DNA of 64,000 nt from an uncultured Clostridia bacterium (lineage in GTDB: Bacteria > Bacillota > Clostridia > TANB77 > CAG-508). Numbering within the stretch: position 1 is the stretch's first letter; each line of letters starts with the position of its first letter. The notes beneath the pieces were generated by a model, which was not told the origin of the DNA, made no database searches, and was given only the letters and a program-made list of their open reading frames with translations. The DNA lies in contig CAKPPS010000003.1 of the NCBI GenBank assembly GCA_934177795.1, positions 1-64,000 of the forward strand, in the 5' to 3' direction. Below, piece by piece: positions 8,576 to 16,827 of the stretch. Made by a program: the position numbers and the translations under genes.

Positions 8576-9691
8576 ATGAAAAAGATTGTAATAATAGGGG
8601 CAAATAATTTTCAAATGCCATTAATAAAAAAAGCGAAACAATTAGGATATGAGACACATGTTTTTGCTTGGGCAGATGGAGCAGTTGGAGCAGAATTTGC
8701 AGACTATTTTTATCCAATTAGTATAATAGAAAAAGAAAAAATATTAGAAAAATGTAGAGAAATAAAACCAGATGCAGTTACATCTGTCGCATCAGATTTA
8801 GCAACATTAACAGTAAATTATTTGGCCGAAAAGTTAGGTCTTGCTGGAAATAGTTTAGAATGTACTAAAATTTCAACAAATAAATATGAAATGAGAAAAG
8901 CATTTCAGAAAAATGGGGTATCAGTACCTAAATTTTTTGAAATATCAGATATTAATGATTTTGCAAAAATAAAAGAAATGAAAGCTCCAATAATTGTAAA
9001 ACCAACAGATAGATCTGGAAGTAGATCAATTACAAAAATAGAAGATTTGAGTGATGAAGAAAAGTTAAAAATAGCAATTAGAGATGCAATAGAAGTATCA
9101 TTTGAAAAAAAAGCTATTGTAGAAAAATATATTGATGGTGATGAATTTAGTGCAGAAGGTATTACATATAATGGAGAACATACAATATTAACAATAACTA
9201 GAAAGCAAACAACAGGGGTGCCACATTTTATAGAAACAGGACATACAGAACCAGCAGGATTAAGTGATGAAATGCAAGAAAAAGTAAAAAAAGAAGTGAT
9301 TGCAGGATTAAATAGTTTAAAAATAGAAAATAGTGCATCACATGCAGAATTCAAAATTACGCCTAAAGGAGAAGTAAAAATAGTAGAAATTGGTGCTAGA
9401 ATGGGTGGAGATTGTATAGGTTCAGACTTAGTTCAAATTTCTACAGGATATGATTTTTTAAAAATGGTAATAGATGTAGCATTAGGTAATAAACCAGATT
9501 TTACTAAAGTTACAAACCCAAAACAAGCAGTAATAAAATTTATTTTCACCAAAAGTGATGTAGATGAATTAGAGAAGATGAAGAAAGAACATCCAGAATA
9601 TATTTATTATATTAGTCCAATTGATGAAATAAATTCTCACAAAATTATAGATAGTTCAACAAGATATGGATATTATATTTTAGCAATATAA
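8576..9691 (+). CDS. ATP-grasp domain ligase
   Basis: Protein of 371 residues with a Rossmann-like start (VIIGANNFQMPLIKKA), a central ATP-grasp domain (PIIVKPTDRSGSRS, VEKYIDGDEFS) and the metal-binding end VEIGARMGGDCIGSD. ATP-grasp enzymes join a carboxylate to an amine or thiol through an acyl phosphate. The C-terminal region keeps a carboxylase-like subdomain. Between a sugar aminotransferase and two flippase-like proteins, the attractive inference is that it acylates the new amino group of the sugar, for example with an amino acid. That is not shown by the sequence, and a cofactor or purine-type ligase role is possible. Confidence 0.78.
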   Translation: MKKIVIIGANNFQMPLIKKAKQLGYETHVFAWADGAVGAEFADYFYPISIIEKEKILEKCREIKPDAVTSVASDLATLTVNYLAEKLGLAGNSLECTKISTNKYEMRKAFQKNGVSVPKFFEISDINDFAKIKEMKAPIIVKPTDRSGSRSITKIEDLSDEEKLKIAIRDAIEVSFEKKAIVEKYIDGDEFSAEGITYNGEHTILTITRKQTTGVPHFIETGHTEPAGLSDEMQEKVKKEVIAGLNSLKIENSASHAEFKITPKGEVKIVEIGARMGGDCIGSDLVQISTGYDFLKMVIDVALGNKPDFTKVTNPKQAVIKFIFTKSDVDELEKMKKEHPEYIYYISPIDEINSHKIIDSSTRYGYYILAI

Positions 9692-9714
9692 AATATTATT
9701 TAAAGGGAATAAAA

Positions 9715-10083
9715 ATGGATAAAGAAAAAGAAGGAAAGAAAAAAACGAAAATTAGAGATATATGTATATTACAAGCAGTAATAGCAGTATATACATTATC
9801 AACAGTGTTTGCAAAATTTGCATCAGGACAAGAATTTTTGTCATTTAAGTTTATACTATTTTATGGAATAGAAATGCTTATATTAGGTGTATATGCAATA
9901 ATTTGGCAACAATTAATAAAAAAATTTGATATATCTGTGGCTTATGCGAATAAAGCAATGGGATTGCTATGGTCAATTGTTTGGGCAATTTTAATATTTA
10001 ATGAAACAATAACAATAAAAAATGTAATAGGAGTAATAATTGTAATAATAGGTACAATTATAGTAAATAGTGAAGATGAGTAA
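9715..10083 (+). CDS. Four-helix EamA/SMR-type membrane protein (ArnE/ArnF-like half 1)
   Basis: Protein of 122 residues with a basic N-terminus (KEKEGKKKTK) and four hydrophobic helices near residues 17-35, 45-63, 70-90 and 98-117. Four-helix DMT proteins work as dimers; ArnE and ArnF are such a pair that flips aminoarabinose-undecaprenyl phosphate. The next gene is another four-helix protein overlapping this one's end, so an antiparallel heterodimer flippase for the operon's lipid-linked sugar is a reasonable inference. Confidence 0.72.
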   Translation: MDKEKEGKKKTKIRDICILQAVIAVYTLSTVFAKFASGQEFLSFKFILFYGIEMLILGVYAIIWQQLIKKFDISVAYANKAMGLLWSIVWAILIFNETITIKNVIGVIIVIIGTIIVNSEDE

Positions 10084-10411
10084 ATATATAATTTTATTAG
10101 TATTAGCAGTAGCTGTAAGTTCAATATCACAAATAATATTGAAAAAAAGTGCTTCCAAAACATATAATTCAATAATTAAAGAATATTTAAATCTATATGT
10201 AATAATAGGATATGGATTAATGGTATTATCAACAGTTTTAGTTGTTTTAGGATTAAAAGGAGTTCCATATAAAAATGAGCCAATAATAGAGTCATTGGGA
10301 TATATTTTTGTAATGATTTTAAGTAATAGAATTTTAAAAGAAAAAATAACAAAAAAGAAAGTAATAGGGAATTTATTAATTTTGATAGGAATAATTGTAT
10401 ATTATATATAA
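10076..10411 (+). CDS. Four-helix EamA/SMR-type membrane protein (half 2)
   Basis: Protein of 111 residues from ATG 10076 (GTG 10070 is an alternative), with four hydrophobic helices and a conserved GLKGVPYKNEPIIESLGY segment between helices 2 and 3 as in SMR/ArnF-like proteins. Its start lies inside the previous gene, so the two subunits are co-translated. It is the last gene of the operon and is followed by a terminator. Confidence 0.72.
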   Translation: MSKYIILLVLAVAVSSISQIILKKSASKTYNSIIKEYLNLYVIIGYGLMVLSTVLVVLGLKGVPYKNEPIIESLGYIFVMILSNRILKEKITKKKVIGNLLILIGIIVYYI

Positions 10412-10442
10412 ATTGCAGATTGAAAAATTTGCAGTTTTTTTC
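10411..10442 (+). terminator. Operon terminator
   Basis: AATTGCAGAT pairs with ATTTGCAGTT (ten pairs including two G-U) around TGAAAA, then TTTTTT. It ends the surface-sugar operon. Confidence 0.65.
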
Positions 10443-10457
10443 TTGAAAATGTATCGG

Positions 10458-11715
10458 TTCAAAAAATTAATGCAACAAAATATGTAAAATAATGTTAAAA
10501 ATAGACACATATAAAAACTTAATATATAATGTTAGTTGCGAAACAAAACATTAAGGAGGTTTTTATATGTGTCGAAGTAATTGTAGCATAGTAGAAGCAG
10601 AAAATAAAGAGGAAAGAAAAATAAATTCTAGATTAACATATGAGGATAGGATAAAAATAGAAGAAAAATTAAGAAGTAGAAAGAAAATAACAATAACCCA
10701 AATAGCAGAAGAATTAGGTAGAGATAAGTCAATAATATCAAGAGAAATAAAAAGAAATAGTTATTTAAAGTGGGATGAGAGAACAGCAAAATACAAAAAA
10801 TATATTCAGCAGGAAGAGCACAAGGAGATTATGAAAATAGAAGAAAAAATGCAGGAAGAAAGTCAGCGGTAAGTATAGATAAGAAATTAAAACAATTTAT
10901 AGAAGACAAAATATTAATAGAAAAATGGTCGCCAGAAGAGATAGCAGGATATATAAAAAAAGAAGATATAAAGTTTAAAATACAACCCAGTTTTCAAGAA
11001 ATATATTATTGGATAGAAACAAAACAGATAAAAATAAAAAGTGAAGATTTAACGCATAAATATAAATTAAAGAAAAAAGAAAAGAAAGAAGAAAAAGTAA
11101 AAAAAGGACCAAAACACAAAGAAAAAAGTATCCATAATAGACCAGAGAAAATAGATAAGAATGAAGAATTGGGTCATTGGGAATTAGATTGTGTAGAAGG
11201 AAATAAAGAAAGCAAGAAGACATATTTAACAATATTAGAAAGAAAAACAAAAAAATATATAATAATACCAATGAAAGAACATACAAATAAATGCGTAGAA
11301 CAAGCAATAAACCAATTAGAAGAAAGATACGGAAAATATTTTAAAGAAATATTTAAAACAATGACAACAGATAATGGACATGAGTTTTTGAAATATGATA
11401 ATATAGAGAGGTCAAAGTATGATAGAAGAAGAAAAAGGACAAAAGTATATTATACAGATCCATATAGTTCATGGCAAAAAGGAATGAACGAAAATTGTAA
11501 TGGAATATTAAGAAGATTCATACCCAAAGGCACAGATTTAAATACAATAAGCCAATATAAATTAGAAACCATATTAGGAAAAATAAATGGAAAACCAAGA
11601 AAAATACTAAATTTCACATCAGCAGAAGAGTTATTTAATATAGAAATAAATAAAATAAAAAATGCAACTTAATAATAAAAAATATATTAGGTTTATGTTG
11701 CAATAGAATTTTGAA
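10458..11715 (+). mobile_element. IS30-family insertion sequence
   Basis: Imperfect 20-bp terminal inverted repeats: TTCAAAAAATTAATGCAACA (10458-10477), and at 11696-11715 the complement of TTCAAAATTCTATTGCAACA. They enclose an IS30 transposase in two frames. Length is 1258 bp, normal for IS30. No target duplication is evident. Confidence 0.8.
10567..11672 (+). CDS. IS30 transposase, split by a -1 frame change
   Basis: The first frame gives the N-terminal helix-turn-helix (TYEDRIKIEEKL, GRDKSIISREIKRNS) and stops at 10872. The second frame starts overlapping it at YSAGRAQGDYENRRKNAGRK and runs to 11672 with the DDE core (GHWELDCVEG, TTDNGHEF, WQKGMNENCNG). The change of frame falls at a run of six A (10795-10800): one more A restores a single reading frame, and a -1 slip there would also do so. 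IS30 transposases are normally one frame, so a lost base is more likely than programmed slippage. Confidence 0.8.
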
Positions 11716-11756
11716 TGGACCAATAATTAGTTTTTACAGAAAATTTAGAAATATTC

Positions 11757-11785
11757 TAGACAAAAAATGAATAATATTGTAAAAT
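11757..11785 (+). promoter_or_regulatory. Orphan promoter in a repeated block
   Basis: TAGACA, a 17-base spacer and TAAAAT. The surrounding block AATGAATAATATTGTAAAAT recurs at 1-20, and AAATATTCTAGACAAAAAA recurs before tRNA-Leu(CAA) at about 45087-45107. No gene follows here, so the promoter seems to have lost its gene. Confidence 0.45.
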
Positions 11786-11843
11786 TCAAAACAATAGTAT
11801 AAAAAAGTTTAATTTCCCTAAAATATATAGTGTTACTTTGTAC

Positions 11844-11901
11844 AAATTGTAGCACTATTTTTTATATTATAGGAAAGTTCTCCGAACTTCCTATAATATA
11901 A
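11844..11901 (-). repeat. Dispersed hairpin repeat, copy A
   Basis: The palindromic core at 11862-11901 pairs ATTATAGGAA with TTCCTATAAT. The left flank, read on the minus strand, carries GCTACAATTT. Copies B (44899) and C (53637), in the opposite orientation, share the AGGAAA core and a flanking (G)YTACAATT block. Confidence 0.6.
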
Positions 11902-11905
11902 ATAC

Positions 11906-12010
11906 TTTGCACAGAAATTTGCTAAAGCAAATTTCGCGCGCGAACAAATACGCGGACTTTAAAATGTTTTAATAAGTGCAAATGTTATTAATGTCCGCTT
12001 TTGTTCTGCA
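11906..12010. repeat. Cluster of palindromes, no gene
   Basis: A near-perfect 22-base hairpin at 11914-11935 (GAAATTTGCT-AA-AGCAAATTTC) is followed by GCGCGCG and then a larger stem GAACA...GCGGAC (11942-11957) against GTCCGC...TGTTC (11993-12006). No reading frame is supported. It could be a structured RNA or the end of a decayed mobile element. Confidence 0.5.
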
Positions 12011-12045
12011 TTCTGAAAGTAGCTATTTTTAGGCAAAAAAATGAC

Positions 12046-12087
12046 TATACCCCTCTATTTACAAAATACCAATTAAAGGTATATAAT
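12046..12087 (+). promoter_or_regulatory. Promoter and possible CsoR-type operator for the copper genes
   Basis: TTTACA (12058-12063), an 18-base spacer and TATAAT (12082-12087). A TATACCCCT element (12046-12054) and a small dyad ATACC-N7-GGTAT (12066-12082) overlap the promoter. Copper-sensing CsoR sites contain TACCCC/GGGGTA halves, so copper-responsive control is plausible but not proven. Confidence 0.45.
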
Positions 12088-12106
12088 AATGCTCGGAGGT
12101 GGGAAA

Positions 12107-12196
12107 ATGGAAGAATGCCACAAAAAGAAGTGATGGCGAAAAGAAAATTATTATAAAGATGAATTGATAAATTTATTTAAAAAATTTAATAAATAA
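12107..12196 (+). pseudogene. Possible N-terminal relic of a CsoR-type repressor
   Basis: A well-placed GGAGGT precedes ATG 12107, which encodes MEECHKKK, then an in-frame TGA, then WRKENYYKDELINLFKKFNK and a stop. The Cys/His/Lys start and the YYKDELIN segment resemble the beginning of clostridial CsoR proteins, and the position before copZ-copA fits. The rest of the domain is gone. A short unrelated peptide is the alternative. Confidence 0.35.
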
Positions 12197-12217
12197 AAAT
12201 AGAAAGGATGAGATAAA

Positions 12218-12430
12218 ATGAAAGAATTAAAATTAAAAATAAATGGAATGGTTTGTGGAGGATGTGAAAATAGAGTTAAGACAGCACTATCAGAAATTAG
12301 TGGTGTAGAAAGTGTAGATGCAAATCATAAAACTGGAATAGTAACAATAAAATTAGAAAAAAATTTAGAATCTGCTCAAATTAAAGAAAAGATTACAGAT
12401 CTTGGATATGAAATTGTAGAGGAACAATAA
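12218..12430 (+). CDS. copZ: Copper chaperone, heavy-metal-associated domain (CopZ-like)
   Basis: A 70-residue HMA domain with metal-binding GMVCGGCENR near residues 11-20 (CxxC) and the beta-alpha-beta-beta-alpha-beta length of CopZ. It binds Cu(I) in the cytoplasm and hands it to a P-type ATPase. It lies one base before the copper ATPase gene, with a good AGAAAGGA site ahead of its own ATG, so the two form an operon. Confidence 0.88.
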   Translation: MKELKLKINGMVCGGCENRVKTALSEISGVESVDANHKTGIVTIKLEKNLESAQIKEKITDLGYEIVEEQ

Positions 12431-12431
12431 T

Positions 12432-14636
12432 ATGAAAACTATAATATTAGCAATTAATGGAATGACTTGTAGTGCTTGTTCAAATGGACTAGAAAAATAC
12501 ATGAATAAACAAAATGGAATTTTTGAAGCAAGTGTAAATCTTGTAATGGCAAATGCTACAATAACGTATGATGAGCAAATTCTAAATCAAGAAAAAATAG
12601 AAAAATATATAAAACAAGCTGGTTTTAAAAGTTTAGGAATATTCAAAGAGTTAAATATAGAAAAGAATAATAAAAAAGAAAAAGTACAATTTATTACTTT
12701 CACAATTTTAGCCATAATTACTATGTATATATCTATGGGACACATGATTGGTTTGCCAACTTTAAAATTTTTAAGTGCAGAACATAATCCTATAAATTAT
12801 GCTGTTAGTCTATTAGTTTTAACAATAGCTTTTTTTGGATATGGATATGATATTTTAAAAAATGGTTATAAAAATTTAATTCATAAAATACCCAATATGG
12901 ATACACTTGTTGCAATTGGGGTTGCAAGTAGTTTTATTTATAGTTTATATGGAATGTATATGATAATAAAAGGAAATATGCATTATACAATGAACTTATA
13001 TTTTGAATCTGCAGCAATAATTATCTACTTTGTTAAATTAGGAAAGTATATTGATGGAATAAGCAAAGATAAAACGAAAGATGCAATAACAAAATTAGTT
13101 GAAATCACTCCTAATAAAGCAATAATTGAAGTAAATGGCATTCAAAAAGAAGTAACTCTTGATGAGATAAAAAAAGGTGATATTGTAATTTCAAAACCGG
13201 GAGATAAAATTGCGGTAGATGGTGAAATCCTAGAAGGAAAAACACATTTAGATGAATCATTCATTACAGGGGAAAGCAAGCCAGCAACAAAGGATATTGG
13301 AGAAAAAGTGATTGCTGGAAGCTTGAATTATGATGGATTTATAAAATATAAGGCTGAAAAAATTGGAAAAGAATCAACGGTATCTGAAATAGTAAAATTA
13401 GTTGTAGAAGCAAGCAACACAAAAGCTCCAATAGCCAAAATTGCTGATAAAATTTCAGGATACTTTGTACCAATAGTGATTGTAATTGCTATAATAAGTT
13501 TTGCCATATATCTAATTTTAGGATATGACTTTGGAACAGCATTAAGTACTTTTGTAACAGTATTAGTAGTTGCTTGCCCTTGTAGTCTGGGACTAGCTAC
13601 ACCACTTGCAATAGTCATAAGTGAAGGAATATGTGCAAGCAATGGAATATTAGTAAAAAAGAGTGAAATACTAGAAAATGCTTCAAAAATTAATACTGTT
13701 GTATTTGATAAGACAGGAACATTAACTTATGGAAAATTAAGAATTTCACAAATAAATAATTACAGCAATTTACCAGAAAAAGAGTTAATTAAAATTGCAG
13801 GAAGTATTGAAGAAACATCAACACATCCTATAGGGAAAGCTTTTTTGGAATATATGCAAGAAAATAAAATTTCAAAATTAGAAGTGAAAAATATTGAAAA
13901 TATTGCAGGATACGGGTTGACAGGAGAAGCTGATAATAAAAAAATAATATTAGGAAACAGAAAAATAATAGAAAAATTTTCTATTGAAAATAATCATCTA
14001 GAAGAGGAAAAAATATTAGCACTTAATGGAAATAGTATTGTATATGTGGCAGACGAAAAAGAAATTTTAGCAATAATAGGAGTAAATGATATTGTAAGAA
14101 AAAATTCCAAAGAGGTTATAAGTAGATTAAAAAGCCATAATATCCAAACAATAATGTTAACAGGAGATAATAAAGAAACAGCAGAAAAAATAGGTAAAGA
14201 ACTAGGAATAAATAAAGTGATTTCAAATGTTTTACCATCTCAAAAGTCAGAAACAATAAAAAAATTAAAAGAAGATGGAAATAGAGTTATGATGTGTGGT
14301 GATGGAATAAATGATAGCCCAGCACTAACAAATGCAGATATTGGTGTAAGTGTAAAAAGTGGCACTGATATTGCAATGGATTCAAGTGATGTTATTTTAA
14401 CTAAAAATGACTTAGATTCAATATTAAAATTAATTAAAATTAGTGAAAAAACAATTAGAAATATAAAACAAAATTTATTTTGGGCATTTTTCTATAATTG
14501 TTTGATGATACCTGTTGCTATAGGATTATTAAGACCTTTTGGGATTTCTATAAATCCAATGATTGCAAGCTTAGCAATGGTATTTAGTAGTTTAACAGTT
14601 ATTTTTAATGCGTTAAGATTAAGAAAAAATAAATAA
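12432..14636 (+). CDS. copA: Copper-translocating P1B-type ATPase
   Basis: Protein of 734 residues. One HMA domain with CSAC (about residues 12-15) is followed by membrane helices, an actuator with TGES, the ion-binding CPC motif (Cys382-Pro-Cys384) in the channel helix, the phosphorylated Asp426 in DKTGTLT, STHPIG for the nucleotide site and GDGINDSPAL in the hinge. It exports Cu(I) at the cost of ATP. Length and motif order are complete. A single N-terminal HMA domain together with a separate CopZ is a common clostridial arrangement. Confidence 0.92.
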   Translation: MKTIILAINGMTCSACSNGLEKYMNKQNGIFEASVNLVMANATITYDEQILNQEKIEKYIKQAGFKSLGIFKELNIEKNNKKEKVQFITFTILAIITMYISMGHMIGLPTLKFLSAEHNPINYAVSLLVLTIAFFGYGYDILKNGYKNLIHKIPNMDTLVAIGVASSFIYSLYGMYMIIKGNMHYTMNLYFESAAIIIYFVKLGKYIDGISKDKTKDAITKLVEITPNKAIIEVNGIQKEVTLDEIKKGDIVISKPGDKIAVDGEILEGKTHLDESFITGESKPATKDIGEKVIAGSLNYDGFIKYKAEKIGKESTVSEIVKLVVEASNTKAPIAKIADKISGYFVPIVIVIAIISFAIYLILGYDFGTALSTFVTVLVVACPCSLGLATPLAIVISEGICASNGILVKKSEILENASKINTVVFDKTGTLTYGKLRISQINNYSNLPEKELIKIAGSIEETSTHPIGKAFLEYMQENKISKLEVKNIENIAGYGLTGEADNKKIILGNRKIIEKFSIENNHLEEEKILALNGNSIVYVADEKEILAIIGVNDIVRKNSKEVISRLKSHNIQTIMLTGDNKETAEKIGKELGINKVISNVLPSQKSETIKKLKEDGNRVMMCGDGINDSPALTNADIGVSVKSGTDIAMDSSDVILTKNDLDSILKLIKISEKTIRNIKQNLFWAFFYNCLMIPVAIGLLRPFGISINPMIASLAMVFSSLTVIFNALRLRKNK

Positions 14637-14670
14637 TAAAATTGTACGTAAAATTGTTATGAGGAAAAAT

Positions 14671-14781
14671 ATGTCAGAAAAAGACAAAATGTTGGCCGGA
14701 GAATTATATGATGCTAATTATGACAAAGAATTAATAAAAGATAGGTATAAAGCTAAAGATATTGGCTTTGAATATAAATAG
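14671..14781 (+). pseudogene. Sugar O-acetyltransferase (maltose acetyltransferase) N-terminal relic
   Basis: 36 codons (MSEKDKMLAGELYDANYDKE...) match the N-terminal Mac domain of maltose/galactoside O-acetyltransferases, which are normally about 190 residues. The hexapeptide-repeat catalytic part is absent and a stop follows at 14779. The gene is a 5' fragment left by deletion. Confidence 0.75.
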
Positions 14782-14821
14782 TAAAATATAAATCGCAGGT
14801 TATATATGGAGGAAAAGTTAT

Positions 14822-15395
14822 ATGGAAAAGGAAATTATTTTTGTAACACATAATCATGGAAAAATAAAATCAGCTGAGCGATATTTTGAAAATTTAAAAT
14901 TTAAAACATTCAATTATGAATTAGATGAACCTAGAAGTGATGATATAAAAGAAATAGCCACAGCTAAAGTAAAACAAGCATATCAAATGGTAAAAAGACC
15001 TTGTATTGCACTAGATACAGATTTTAGAATTGATGCATTGAATGGTTTTCCAAGAGCATTTGTAAACTTTTCTTTAGATACAATAGGAATACAAGGAATT
15101 TTAAAACTAATGGAAGATAAACAAAATAGAAAATGTGCCTTTAATGAATGTTTAGCATATCATGATGGAAAAGAAATACATTATTTTTATGGTAAACATC
15201 CACGGAAATTTATCAGATAAAATTCAGGGAGTAGATAGAGAAGAAAAATGGTCAGACTTATGGTATATATTTAAGCCCAATGGTTTTGATAAAACATTAG
15301 CAGAAATGGACTCGAAAGAAAGAGAAAATAGAAGAAATATAGATGGTTCAGTTCAAGCAATGGAAGAATTTGCAAAGTGGTATGAAAATGTATAA
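14822..15395 (+). pseudogene. Ham1-type non-canonical purine NTP pyrophosphatase, frameshifted
   Basis: The first frame has VTHNHGKIKSAERYF and ALDTDFRIDALNGFPRAF, recalling the (S/T)xNxxK and D(S/D)GL motifs of Ham1/RdgB proteins. At about 15199 it shifts; the other frame continues HGNLSDKIQGV...DLWYIFKPNGFDKTLAEM to 15395. One extra C in CATCCACGG explains the break. RdgB enzymes remove dITP and XTP from nucleotide pools. Ribosome binding site and start are intact. Either the gene has just been lost or the base is an error. Confidence 0.75.
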
Positions 15396-15615
15396 GAAAA
15401 ACTATAACTAAAAAAACAAAGAGTTGAAAAGAGAACTTACAGAAGAAGAAAAAAACGAAAGAATAGATAAATATTATAAACAAAAATTTTATATGAAAAA
15501 ATGTAACAAAAATTAGTAAAAATAAAGAATTACAAGCAAGATATACCAACAGTCGATTGGACATGTACAGATGGAGATTAAATGAAGAATTTTTGTAATA
15601 TGATTAAAATTCTCT
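15396..15615 (+). other. Intergenic stretch with coding debris
   Basis: Contains two short open pieces without family signal: about 31 codons from 15424 ending MKKCNKN-stop, and a tail YKQDIPTVDWTCTDGD-stop ending near 15581. They look like fragments of lost genes but are too short to assign. Confidence 0.3.
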
Positions 15616-15652
15616 GAGAAAATAACAAAATTTATTGCTATTTTCTTTTTTT
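15616..15652 (+). terminator. Rho-independent terminator
   Basis: AGAAAATA pairs with TATTTTCT around a short loop, followed by a T-run, before the hemolysin III gene. Confidence 0.5.
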
Positions 15653-15697
15653 TCTAGTAAAATGATTATTATTAGTTTATTAAGAAAGGATAAAAAA

Positions 15698-16375
15698 ATG
15701 ACAAGAACAAAATTAAAAGATAGAACTTTACCATATTATACAAAAGGAGAAGAAATATTCAATATGACTTCACATATTGTTGGAGCAGTATTAGGAGTAG
15801 CAGCTTTAGTATTGTGTGTTGTATTTGCCGCAATAAACAAAAATGGATATGGAATAGTAAGCGGATCAATATATGGATTTACGATGATATTACTATATAC
15901 AATGTCAAGTATTTATCATGGATTAAATTCTAAAAAGTACTCAAAAAAGGTATTCCAAATATTAGACCATTGCTCAATATTTCTATTAATAGCAGGTTCT
16001 TATACTCCATTTGCATTATGCACATTGCGAGAATATAACACTGTAACTGGTTGGACAATATTTGGTGTGATTTGGGGAGTAGCTATTTTAGGGATTGTGT
16101 TAAATTCAATAGATATAAAAAAATACAAAAAATTTTCGATGATATGTTATTTAGTAATGGGATGGTGTATAATAATAAAAATTAATGTGTTACCACAATT
16201 ACTTGGTAATGTAGGATTTATATTATTAGTATTAGGAGGAGTAGCTTATTCTATAGGAGCAATATTATATGGAATAGGTAAAAAACATAAATGGATGCAC
16301 TCAATTTTTCACTTATTTATTTTATTAGGTAGTATATTACAATTTTTCTGTATTTTACTATATGTAATGAAATAA
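15698..16375 (+). CDS. Hemolysin III / PAQR-like membrane protein
   Basis: Protein of 225 residues with seven hydrophobic helices and the conserved polar positions of the family: FNMTSHIVGA in helix 1, SSIYHGL after helix 2, LDHCSIFLLIAGSYTPF and KWMHSIFHLFI near the end. These Ser/His/Asp residues form a metal site in PAQR proteins. The family name comes from a Bacillus cereus hemolysin, but most members are of unknown membrane function. ATG 15698 with GAAAGGA upstream is used rather than an upstream TTG. Confidence 0.8.
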   Translation: MTRTKLKDRTLPYYTKGEEIFNMTSHIVGAVLGVAALVLCVVFAAINKNGYGIVSGSIYGFTMILLYTMSSIYHGLNSKKYSKKVFQILDHCSIFLLIAGSYTPFALCTLREYNTVTGWTIFGVIWGVAILGIVLNSIDIKKYKKFSMICYLVMGWCIIIKINVLPQLLGNVGFILLVLGGVAYSIGAILYGIGKKHKWMHSIFHLFILLGSILQFFCILLYVMK

Positions 16376-16551
16376 AAATAATTATTTGCATTTAATATAT
16401 TATGTACGTAATTAAAAATCATTAATAAATATGATAAATCTAATATAGAATTTGATTTTTTAAAAACTTAAAAATAATGAGAATAAATTAAAAAAAACGA
16501 GATAAAATAAAAGAAATAGTGAAAAACTATAATAAAAAAACAAAAAATAAG

Positions 16552-16580
16552 TTGTAAATGTTTTATAAATATGATATTAT
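16552..16580 (+). promoter_or_regulatory. Promoter of the putative 6S RNA
   Basis: TTGTAA (16552-16557), a 17-base spacer and TATTAT (16575-16580). Predicted start is near 16588. Upstream, 16376-16551 holds no recognisable feature. Confidence 0.55.
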
Positions 16581-16587
16581 TAAAACA

Positions 16588-16798
16588 ATCTAATACAGAT
16601 TGCAGATTCCCTGCATAGTACGTAAAAGCATAATTTTTAGAACCAACAAAGAGTAAGAGGGGCTAATCTCTGAATATGGCGTGCAAGCTCACATTTTATA
16701 GGTGAGAAGCCCATGAATATTTAGGTAGGCACCCACCTGTTTTGAGAAGCAGGTCCTTAAAAATTAAGAAGCTGACGGCTAAGGCGGGGCTATTTTTT
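16588..16798 (+). ncRNA. ssrS: 6S RNA (RNA polymerase-binding), putative
   Basis: About 200 bases fold into a long rod. The ends pair as CCCTGC (16609-16614) with GCGGGG (16784-16789), then TAG with CTA and CGT with ACG, then AGC...TAATTTTTA with TAAAAATTA...GCT. A large internal loop and an apical hairpin follow, as in 6S RNA. The 3' segment GCTGACGGCTAAGGCGGGGC is one I associate with clostridial 6S RNAs, and a T-run follows. 6S RNA mimics an open promoter and sequesters sigma-A polymerase. It lies just upstream of prmC with its own promoter. A different structured RNA is possible. Confidence 0.68.
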
Positions 16799-16827
16799 TG
16801 TCAAAATAAGATGAGGAGAATATAACA

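Noticed and set aside
10795..10800. Classic X-XXY-YYZ slippery heptamer in IS30
   Set aside because: The base before the six A is C, so both tRNAs cannot re-pair perfectly; kept only as a weak possibility.
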